From: CAYPNF01 sp964411985
GTDB lineage: Bacteria > Verrucomicrobiota > Verrucomicrobiia > Limisphaerales > J093
Length of the DNA: 64,000 nucleotides
Assembly: GCA_964411985.1 (NCBI GenBank)
Contig: CAYPNF010000017.1
Location: forward strand, 1 to 64,000
Reading direction: 5' to 3'
The notes beneath the pieces were generated by a model. It searched no databases. It was not told the origin of the DNA and worked only from the letters and a program-made list of their open reading frames with translations. Of the stretch, positions 34,302 through 41,297 are shown one piece after another (the stretch's first letter is position 1; every line of letters starts with the position of its first letter). A program made the position numbers and the translations under genes.

Positions 34302-35150
34302 GTTTATTTGTTTATCCCCCCCATTCCACTTCCGTCGCAGCCCGGCCAAACGGGTTTGCATTTCCTTCATCTCTTGTTCGAGCGATCTGAGTTCATCCTC
34401 CATCGTGGCCGATCCGGTTTCGCGCTCATGTTGAGCACGGTCTCGCTCGGCGATCTCGGCGTGCATCTCGGCCATGCTGTTCATGATGATTCCGATAAAG
34501 AGGTTCAGGATAATCATCGTGCCGAAAACGATGAAGGTGACGAAGTAAACCGCCACTTTGATGCCGGGCACATGAGCCACCTGCACCGCGAAGAGGTCGG
34601 CCCAGTTGTCCAGCGTCACGAGCCGAAACAACGACAGAAACGCCGCCGGCAAGGAGCCAAAGTTCTTCGGATCATGCGCCCCGAAAAGGTGAATCCCGGC
34701 CACCGCGTAGATGTAGAACAGCAGCGCAAGCAGCAGGCTCACGTACCCCATCGCGGACAGACTCTTGAGTAACGCGCCCACAAGCAGCTGCAACTTGGGC
34801 AGTGCACTCACCAACCGAAGGAGCCGCAACGCCCGGGCCAGTCGCAACACCGCCGCAAACGGCCCGCCCACGGGTAGTATACAAATCACGACAATCAGGA
34901 AATCGAACACGTTCCAACCGTCGGTGAAGTAAAGCCAGGGGCGCCGTCCGTGTGCGGCCATTTTTAGCGCCGCCTCGCCTATGAAAATCCCCAGGATGAG
35001 CCTGTCCAAACCAACGAGCAGTCCACCCCAACGGTCCATGATGCGCGGGCTAGTTTCCAAGCCGGCCACCACACCGGCGAGCACGATCACCCCCACGATG
35101 AAGTGCTGAAACACCTTCGATGTAATCAGCTGGTTGACGGATTTGGTCAT
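34287..35150 (-). CDS. Bacterial voltage-gated cation channel with CavAb-like filter
   Basis: This 287-aa protein has the six-helix NaChBac/NavAb architecture. S1 is about 15-32, S2 about 45-65 and S3 about 78-93. S4 is LRLARALRLLRLVSAL, with arginines at 103, 106, 109 and 112. The pore helix is about 166-178, the filter TLDNWAD spans 179-185 and S6 is about 201-224. The C-terminus (225-275) is a charged coiled coil for tetramer assembly. Sodium-selective relatives have TLESWS(M); here Asp occupies the first Glu position and the last position, as in the engineered calcium-selective CavAb (TLDDWSD). Calcium permeability is an inference from those residues. Confidence 0.88.
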   Translation of the reverse strand: MTKSVNQLITSKVFQHFIVGVIVLAGVVAGLETSPRIMDRWGGLLVGLDRLILGIFIGEAALKMAAHGRRPWLYFTDGWNVFDFLIVVICILPVGGPFAAVLRLARALRLLRLVSALPKLQLLVGALLKSLSAMGYVSLLLALLFYIYAVAGIHLFGAHDPKNFGSLPAAFLSLFRLVTLDNWADLFAVQVAHVPGIKVAVYFVTFIVFGTMIILNLFIGIIMNSMAEMHAEIAERDRAQHERETGSATMEDELRSLEQEMKEMQTRLAGLRRKWNGGDKQINKAGV

Positions 35151-35210
35151 GGCGAACTCAAGAACACTCTCTCTATGTGGCTTCCATCTCGCTCTATTCC
35201 TTCACCGCGC

Positions 35211-36185
35211 TCATGGTTCTCCTAGTGTTGCCTTCAACACGCCGGGACCGGGTTGGGGAACAAGATGCTTCGCCTTCTTTGGTTTCAGCAGCGACCAGAC
35301 CACACTGACCGTAAGGATGAGCACAATGACGCCCAGGGACACCAGCGTATCAATCTTCCAAGCCGTATGGGCAAGGATCATCTTCACCCCCACGAACGTC
35401 AGCACCACGCCTAGACCGATCTTGAGGTAATGGAACTTGTCCATCACCCCAGCCAACGCGAAATAGAGCGAGCGCAGTCCGAGGATCGCGAAGACGTTTG
35501 ACGTATAGACAATGAACGGGTCTTTCGTGACCGCAAAGATCGCCGGAATCGAGTCCACCGCGAAGATCAGGTCGGAGATTTCCACCAGCAACAACACCAC
35601 GAACAGCGGCGTGGCCATACGGACACCATTCTCCCGCACAAAGAACCTGTCACCGCGATAATCCGGTGTGACCGGCATGAGCCGTTTGAACCATTTCACC
35701 ACCGGATTGCGCTCCGGATGAATCTCCTCCTCGCGCTTCACGACCATCTTGATGCCCGTGAGGATCAGGAACCCGCCGAACACGTAGATGATCCATGCGA
35801 ACTTGGTGATGAGCGCTGCGCCGGCCACGATCATGATGGCGCGCATGATCAAAGCTCCAAGGATGCCCCAAAACAGCACCTTGTGCTGATACATCTGTGG
35901 CACGGCGAAATACGAGAAGAGCAACGCGAACACAAACACATTGTCGACACTGAGGGATTTCTCGATGAGATAACCGGTGAAAAACTCCAGCGCCTTGGTC
36001 GAACCGGCATAGTGCCACACCCCGGCGTTGAACACCATCGCGAGCGAGATCCAAACGAAGGTCCAAGTGAGCGATTCCTTGAGGGACACGACATGCGCCT
36101 TGCGATGAAACACGCCGAGGTCCAGCGCGAGCATGGCGAGGACAAACACATTGAAACCAACCCAGAGCCAAATTGAGTCAATCAT
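35211..36185 (-). CDS. alx: TerC/Alx family membrane protein
   Basis: This 324-aa integral membrane protein has about nine helices and the TerC signatures LALDLGVFHRK (about 19-29), EKSLSVDNVFVFALLF (about 75-90) and LLLVEISDLIFAVDSIPA (about 200-217); the Asp residues likely bind metal. Family members such as Alx export manganese and respond to alkaline pH; others belong to tellurite-resistance loci. Transcription is in the same direction as the bicarbonate genes upstream and the channel downstream. I see no obvious riboswitch in the 130-bp leader. Confidence 0.85.
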   Translation of the reverse strand: MIDSIWLWVGFNVFVLAMLALDLGVFHRKAHVVSLKESLTWTFVWISLAMVFNAGVWHYAGSTKALEFFTGYLIEKSLSVDNVFVFALLFSYFAVPQMYQHKVLFWGILGALIMRAIMIVAGAALITKFAWIIYVFGGFLILTGIKMVVKREEEIHPERNPVVKWFKRLMPVTPDYRGDRFFVRENGVRMATPLFVVLLLVEISDLIFAVDSIPAIFAVTKDPFIVYTSNVFAILGLRSLYFALAGVMDKFHYLKIGLGVVLTFVGVKMILAHTAWKIDTLVSLGVIVLILTVSVVWSLLKPKKAKHLVPQPGPGVLKATLGEP

Positions 36186-36318
36186 ATTTTGTTAACAGAA
36201 GCTAACTTACCAGCCATGCTCGTTGCCACCAGTCGGAAGTTCAGAAGTGACTGTTAGTTTAATCCGAAGTGAGGTCAGTGAACTTCCCCAAGGCACCGGC
36301 GCCGAAGCCGAAAGCGTT

Positions 36319-36624
36319 TTAGAACTTGTGCGATCGCAGAACACGCACATCGCTCTCGTAGGCGACCATCGCGTAGCGCGGGAAGAAGTCTCTTTCGAGC
36401 CGCTGAAGAAGTTGTCCCGCAACGGCGGGCGGCACAATGACCTCGACCTGGATGTTGGCAAACTCCTGGATGTCTGCGACGCGCTGGCCTTGGGCGCCGC
36501 TGCCTTCCACGGTGAACAAGGTGTAACCCTGCGCGCCGACTTCGCCCAGCAAAGCCGTAAGCGGCTGGCGAGCGAGAGCTTCGCAGACAATTGTAACCAG
36601 TTTCATGGGGTGCGTCTTCATCAT
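36319..36624 (-). CDS. sbtB: SbtB-like PII protein (regulator of SbtA)
   Basis: This protein of about 100 aa has a PII ferredoxin-like fold: MKLVTIVCEALARQPLTALL, a GAQGYTLFTVEGSGAQGQR segment leading into a short T-loop, IQVEVIVPPAVAGQLLQRL and FFPRYAMVAYESDV. SbtB binds adenine nucleotides (cAMP, AMP, ADP, ATP) and controls SbtA. It follows sbtA with a one-base overlap, the defining context. Compared with cyanobacterial SbtB, the C-terminal Cys-containing R-loop (CGPxGC) is absent and the protein ends LRSHKF. Translation may instead start at the internal ATG 36606. Confidence 0.82.
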   Translation of the reverse strand: MMKTHPMKLVTIVCEALARQPLTALLGEVGAQGYTLFTVEGSGAQGQRVADIQEFANIQVEVIVPPAVAGQLLQRLERDFFPRYAMVAYESDVRVLRSHKF

Positions 36625-37604
36625 CAGGAATAGAGCCGCCGTGCCACCTCGAAGTAGATCGGGATGCCCAGGGCGATGTTAAATGGAAAGGTCACCGCCA
36701 GAGATGACGTCAGATAGAAAGTGGGGTTCGCGTCGGGCAACGACATGCGGATGGCCGCCGGTGCGGCGATATAACTCGCGCTCGCCGCCAGTACCCCGAG
36801 CAGGGTCGCGCCACCGAGTTCGAGGCCCGTGAGTTTGCCGACGTAAACCCCAAAGCAGCCATGGAGCAGCGGCATCACAATGCCGAAGGCGAGAAGGAAC
36901 AGGCCGACCTTTCTCAAATCCTGGAGACGCCGGCCCGCGACCATGCCCATCTCGAGCAGAAAGAGCGCGAGCACGCCCTGGAAGGGCGTTACGAAGAAAG
37001 CTTCCACTTTGGCCATCCCCGGCTTACCGCAAAGCCAGCCGACCCCCAACGAGCCGAGAAGCAGGAAGATGCTCCGCCCGAACACGGCCTCATGAGCGGC
37101 TGCCTTGAGCGAAGTCATGCTCGCCGTGCCGCGCTTGCTGGTGGACAGTTTGCCGAGCACCACACCGACCAGAATCGCGGGCGATTCCATCACGGCGAGG
37201 AACGCCGTGGCGTAACTCTCATAGGGTTGATTCACCGCCTTGAGGTAGTTCGTCGCCGCGATGAACGTCACCGCACTCACCGAACCGTAGTGGGCGGCGA
37301 TGGCCGCCGCATCCACGGCGGAGAGCTTCCCACCGAACCGCAACAGCGGATACGTCCAGAGCGGAATCAGTGCGCCCAAGGTCATTGCGGCCAGCGAAGG
37401 CAGCCAGACTTTGCCCAACCCGACCTCCGCAATGGCCACGCCGCCCTTGAATCCGATGGCGACCAGCAGATAAATCGTAAGCCCAACATACAGCGGCTCG
37501 GGGAATCTTAGGTCGCTCTTGGTCAGCGCTGCGATGAGCCCGAGCGCGAAGAACAGCACGGCGGGCGAAAGCAGATTAGCGCGGATGGCTTCGAGGATCT
37601 CCAT
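36624..37604 (-). CDS. sbtA: SbtA sodium-dependent bicarbonate transporter
   Basis: This 326-aa protein has ten hydrophobic helices in two inverted halves, matching the Sbt_1 family. Signatures include LTKSDLRFPEPLYVGLTIYL (about 27-46), AAHYGSVSAVTFIAATNYL (about 103-121) and a mirrored second half with ASASYIAAPAAIRMSLPDAN (about 274-293). The family imports bicarbonate with sodium across the inner membrane. It is translationally coupled to purE before it (one shared base) and to sbtB after it, so SbtB probably gates it. A central cytosolic loop (KLSTSKRGTASMTSLKAA) is the usual SbtB-contact region. Confidence 0.88.
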   Translation of the reverse strand: MEILEAIRANLLSPAVLFFALGLIAALTKSDLRFPEPLYVGLTIYLLVAIGFKGGVAIAEVGLGKVWLPSLAAMTLGALIPLWTYPLLRFGGKLSAVDAAAIAAHYGSVSAVTFIAATNYLKAVNQPYESYATAFLAVMESPAILVGVVLGKLSTSKRGTASMTSLKAAAHEAVFGRSIFLLLGSLGVGWLCGKPGMAKVEAFFVTPFQGVLALFLLEMGMVAGRRLQDLRKVGLFLLAFGIVMPLLHGCFGVYVGKLTGLELGGATLLGVLAASASYIAAPAAIRMSLPDANPTFYLTSSLAVTFPFNIALGIPIYFEVARRLYS

Positions 37605-38137
37605 TATCGGATTTGTGTAACGTTGACAGTCTCTGCGGCAAGCGTTTTGTTTCTCTCCCGCGAATCGGCGGCAAGCTGGGCCTTGAACTTCATCACCCGC
37701 TCGCGCAGCAACCCATCACTGGTCGCCAGAATTTGCATCGCCAGTAATCCGGCATTGCGGCCGCCGCCGATCGCCACCGTCGCCACGGGGACGCCGGCGG
37801 GCATTTGCACGATCGCCAGAAGTGAGTCCAAGCCATGGAGCGATTTGCTTTCCACCGGCACGCCGACGACCGGCAGCGGCGTGTGGCTGGCCACCATGCC
37901 GGGCAAATGTGCTGCTCCACCCGCGCCCGCTATGATCACTTGTAACCCACGCTGGTGGGCCGACTTGGCGTAGCGAGCCATGTCGTCCGGCGTGCGGTGT
38001 GCCGAGACAACGCGCACTTCGCACTGCACGCCGAATTCAGCACAGATCTCGGCGGCCGGTTTGAGCGTAGGCCAGTCAGAGTCGCTGCCCATGATAATCC
38101 CAACGCGTGGCTCTGGTTTCTTGGGGGTACGTTTCAT
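37604..38137 (-). CDS. purE: N5-carboxyaminoimidazole ribonucleotide mutase
   Basis: This 177-aa cytosolic enzyme converts N5-CAIR to CAIR in purine synthesis. Motifs are GIIMGSDSDWPTL (about 14-26), VVSAHRTPDDM (catalytic His, about 44-54) and IIAGAGGAAHLPGMVASHT (about 73-91). ATG 38137 is chosen; the open frame upstream is out of register with purK and lacks conservation. It overlaps purK by 4 bp and sbtA by 1 bp. Class I PurE, consistent with the neighbouring PurK. Confidence 0.95.
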   Translation of the reverse strand: MKRTPKKPEPRVGIIMGSDSDWPTLKPAAEICAEFGVQCEVRVVSAHRTPDDMARYAKSAHQRGLQVIIAGAGGAAHLPGMVASHTPLPVVGVPVESKSLHGLDSLLAIVQMPAGVPVATVAIGGGRNAGLLAMQILATSDGLLRERVMKFKAQLAADSRERNKTLAAETVNVTQIR

Positions 38138-39345
38138 AATTGTTCTCCAAAGCGGATCTGGGACGCAGCTCGCCGAGCGGTGGCGAGGGCTTCGTCCAGC
38201 GTTGCTCCCAAAGCGGTTACGTGCCCCATCTTGCGGCCCGCACCGCTCATGGCTTTGCCGTAGATGTGGACATGAGCGTCGGGGACGGCCAAGGCCTGCT
38301 CCATTCCGACCGGATGCCCAACGGCCTTCCGGTCGCCCAGGAGGTTCACCATGACGGCCGCCGGTGCCACCATGCGAGTGTCGCCCAGAGGCCAGCCGAG
38401 CACGGCGCGAACGTGGTTCTCGAACTGCGAACACACGCACCCCTCGATGGTAAAATGGCCGGAGTTGTGGACGCGCGGGGCCAGCTCATTCACTACAATG
38501 TCGGCTTGATTCATCAAGAACATCTCGACACCGAAACTCCCGATGCCGTCCACCGCAGCCACGGCATGCCGGGCGATCTCCGCCGCGCGCGCCGCGATTT
38601 CCGCCGGCACCGGCGCGGGTGCTTTGACCACACGACAAATGTGGTCGCCCTGAATCGTCTCCGCGACCGGATAGACCGCGCTATCGCCCTTCCGCCCACG
38701 GGTGATCACCACCGCAAGCTCTGCCCTGAAGCGACAAAACTCTTCGACGAACAATTCGCGCCCCTGGTCGCCGCCCAACTTCTTCCATGCTGCCGAGGCT
38801 TCCGCCGGGGAGCGCACCGTGGCGTTGCCCTTGCCGTCGTAGGCGTTGCGCCGCGCCTTCAGCAGCAAGGGCCAACCTAGTCTCGCCCCTGCTGGCTCGA
38901 CCTCAGCCAAACTGGCGACAGCTTCGAAACGCGGCACTGGCAGGCCCGCGGCGGCCAGTGTCTGCTTTTGCACCCATTTGTCCTGCACGAGCCCGATGCT
39001 GCGCGCCGTCGGGAAGAGGCGGTAGCCGCCCCCCTCCAGCGTTCGCAGGCTTGCGGCATCCACAAACTCGTTTTCCAGCGTCACCACGTCCACTCGAGCC
39101 GCCAGCTGCAAAAGCGCCTCCGGGTTGTCCCAGTCGCCGACGATCGAGTGGGAGGCCAGGTTCGCGGCCGGGCTGTGGTTGTTCCGTTCGAGGACTACGA
39201 CATCGCAGCCCAGTTGGAGGCCGGCCAACGCCGTCATCTTGGCGAGCTGCCCGCCACCGACGATGCCGAGTCGCGGGTTGATCGCCGAGGCTATCCGCGC
39301 AGGTTCAACTAGCTGGAGAATGTCGCGGTCGTAGGTTTCGTGCAT
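38134..39345 (-). CDS. purK: N5-carboxyaminoimidazole ribonucleotide synthase
   Basis: This 403-aa ATP-grasp enzyme uses ATP and bicarbonate to carboxylate AIR. Motifs are LGIVGGGQLAKMTALAGLQL (N-terminal nucleotide fold), VQDKWVQKQTLAAAGLPVPR, LLLKARRNAYDGKGNATVR (ATP-grasp) and VNELAPRVHNSGHFTIEGC (metal-binding and substrate residues). The length is close to the family norm. The bicarbonate requirement links it to the SbtA/SbtB genes that follow in the same operon. Confidence 0.95.
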   Translation of the reverse strand: MHETYDRDILQLVEPARIASAINPRLGIVGGGQLAKMTALAGLQLGCDVVVLERNNHSPAANLASHSIVGDWDNPEALLQLAARVDVVTLENEFVDAASLRTLEGGGYRLFPTARSIGLVQDKWVQKQTLAAAGLPVPRFEAVASLAEVEPAGARLGWPLLLKARRNAYDGKGNATVRSPAEASAAWKKLGGDQGRELFVEEFCRFRAELAVVITRGRKGDSAVYPVAETIQGDHICRVVKAPAPVPAEIAARAAEIARHAVAAVDGIGSFGVEMFLMNQADIVVNELAPRVHNSGHFTIEGCVCSQFENHVRAVLGWPLGDTRMVAPAAVMVNLLGDRKAVGHPVGMEQALAVPDAHVHIYGKAMSGAGRKMGHVTALGATLDEALATARRAASQIRFGEQL

Positions 39346-39367
39346 TTCAGTCTGTCCTTAGTGCGGC

Positions 39368-41032
39368 TCAAACGAGCCCGCGATCCTGAGGTTGAGGGGC
39401 CCGCGCAGGGGCGTCTTGGGTAGGGAAGTATCTCTCCAGCGTTGCCCGGCCTGGCGGCTGGGTAAGCAGGGAACCGACGACCATGAAAAGGGCCGAGCCC
39501 AGCACCATGGGGAGCACCGGAAGGTAGCCGAAGACAAGCACAGTGCTCGGACTGCGCAAGAGGAAATCACCCAGCGGCGGAATGATTTGTACGAGGGCTT
39601 GACCAGGCTTCGGCGCAAGCGCGAATGTGGCCTCATGAAGCCACCAGGTGCCGGCCATTGCAACACCAACCCACAAGGTCGCTGCAAGCGCGCCCCACTT
39701 CGTGCTCCGCTTCCAGAAGAGCGCTGCGAGCATCACCGGCGCAAGGGCGGCAAAGCCAGAGAAAGCGAAGCGGATAGCCAGTTCGAAGATGCCAGCCTTG
39801 TCTTCCAATCGCAGCCCGATGAGGTAAGCCAGTGCCGTGATGAGGATGACGAAGATCCGACCGGTCCATACCTGTGCCCGTTCACCGAAACGCTGCGCAC
39901 CGCCGTAATGCGCGAACACATCCTGCGAGAACATCGTGCAAAGGGCCAGAATCTGAGAGTCCGATGCCATGACGCACGCCATGATGGCCGCACCCAGCGC
40001 GCCGGCGAGCAGCGGATCGGTGTTCTCCGTGAGCAGCCTGAGAATGACGTCGTCGGATTCCCCAACCTTGAGGCCAGGGAACTGGTGCGCCGCCACCACC
40101 CCGAGCACGACGCAAGGCAGCCAGATGAGCAAGATGCAGATGGGATAGAAGATGACGGTCTTCTTGAACGACGACATCTTCTCGGCGGTCATGCACATAA
40201 TAGCAATGTGCGGAAACATGATGGCCGACAGCGGAATGAGGGTGTAGCTGAAGAATTCTTCGACCGGAATCCGTTGACGCGTGAGCAAGGGAGCGGTCTT
40301 TGGGTCGGCCGCCAGGTCGCTCATGATGTGATCCAAGCCCCCGAGATTCCTGGAAATGAGCATGAAGGCGATCGCGCCGAAGCCGAGGAACAAAAGGGTT
40401 TGAAACATGTTCACCCACGCAGTACCGCGCATGCCACCGAAGAACACGTAGCTCATGACCACCAGCGCAACGATCGCGCCCCCCACCTCGTAACTGACCC
40501 AGTGCCGGGTCTCCAGCACGGTTGCTCCGTTGCGCACCACTTCGTGCAGCACGGGCTTGCCGTCAGGTCCCATCACCGTGGTGAGCGCTTCGAGAGTATG
40601 CCCGCCGCCCATCACCCCGATGATGATGTAGGGCACGAGCATCGCCGCGGTCAGCGCAAAGATCACGGTTCCGATGTGCGAGCATTCCCAGCGGTCGCGG
40701 AAGAATTGCACCTGTGTCACATGCCCGAGCCTCTTGCCCAAAGCCCACAGGCGCGTGCCAATCAGGAAGAGGCAGAGAGGGATGATCAAACCTGAGGCCG
40801 ACGCCATCAAGCCATACACCCCGATGCCGCGTTGATAGGCCAGCCCCGAGCTGCCGAGGATGGCGAAGGCGGTCATATTTGTGCCAAAAATGGCCAGCAG
40901 GAAGACGTACGGCCCGAGCGAGCGTCCGGCGACGAAGAAGTCCTCGCGCGAGTTGGTGCCCTTGCGGAATGCAAAAATGCCGATGTAGAGGACAACGCAG
41001 AGATAGACGGCGACGATGAGGGCAGGAATCAT
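39368..41032 (-). CDS. Sodium:solute symporter (SSS family)
   Basis: This 554-aa protein has about 13 membrane helices and SSS-family landmarks: FVAGRSLGPYVFLLAIFGTN (TM2 region, about 33-52), MSYVFFGGMRGTAWVNMFQT (about 197-216) and ACVMASDSQILALCTMFSQD (about 356-375, sodium-site Ser). It imports an organic acid or similar solute with sodium. The gene overlaps the preceding DUF3311 gene by 4 bp (ATGA), the usual pairing for monocarboxylate/pantothenate-type members. The substrate cannot be read from sequence. Confidence 0.85.
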   Translation of the reverse strand: MIPALIVAVYLCVVLYIGIFAFRKGTNSREDFFVAGRSLGPYVFLLAIFGTNMTAFAILGSSGLAYQRGIGVYGLMASASGLIIPLCLFLIGTRLWALGKRLGHVTQVQFFRDRWECSHIGTVIFALTAAMLVPYIIIGVMGGGHTLEALTTVMGPDGKPVLHEVVRNGATVLETRHWVSYEVGGAIVALVVMSYVFFGGMRGTAWVNMFQTLLFLGFGAIAFMLISRNLGGLDHIMSDLAADPKTAPLLTRQRIPVEEFFSYTLIPLSAIMFPHIAIMCMTAEKMSSFKKTVIFYPICILLIWLPCVVLGVVAAHQFPGLKVGESDDVILRLLTENTDPLLAGALGAAIMACVMASDSQILALCTMFSQDVFAHYGGAQRFGERAQVWTGRIFVILITALAYLIGLRLEDKAGIFELAIRFAFSGFAALAPVMLAALFWKRSTKWGALAATLWVGVAMAGTWWLHEATFALAPKPGQALVQIIPPLGDFLLRSPSTVLVFGYLPVLPMVLGSALFMVVGSLLTQPPGRATLERYFPTQDAPARAPQPQDRGLV

Positions 41033-41271
41033 TTCCCGTCCTTCCGGTTCTGGGGCTTAGCCCCGGGCTCGGCCTCCAGGTGCTTTGGCCAGGCGAAATG
41101 CACGAGCACGGCCATCGTCCCTGCAGCCAGAATCGAAAAGCCCACATGGTAGGCCAGGCCGACGGGCAGGAAGCCGAGCACGAGCGGCTCGATTCGTTTC
41201 CAGTTCCAGAAATCCTGATGGAGCAGATAGACCACCGCAACCAGCATGGTGAGGAGTATTCGCTTTTTCAT
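41029..41271 (-). CDS. DUF3311 small membrane protein, SSS accessory subunit
   Basis: About 80 aa from ATG 41271 (MKKRILLTMLVAVVYLLHQD); an earlier ATG at 41301 overlaps ppc. Two membrane helices (about 2-18 and 30-52, with VLGFLPVGLAYHVGFSILAA) and a charged C-terminus (HLEAEPGAKPQNRKDGK). DUF3311 proteins nearly always precede an SSS permease, as here, with a 4-bp overlap. They are thought to be small partner subunits. Confidence 0.75.
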   Translation of the reverse strand: MKKRILLTMLVAVVYLLHQDFWNWKRIEPLVLGFLPVGLAYHVGFSILAAGTMAVLVHFAWPKHLEAEPGAKPQNRKDGK

Positions 41272-41297
41272 GGGAGATCGTTCAGTGGCCGGGAGAA

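Noticed and set aside
37604..38440. Long N-terminal extension of purE up to 38440
   Set aside because: The extra part overlaps purK in another frame and has an Arg/Gly-rich non-conserved translation. The ATG at 38137 gives the normal PurE length.
39392..40795. Plus-strand open frame of 467 codons
   Set aside because: Antisense to the SSS symporter. Charged low-complexity translation without motifs.
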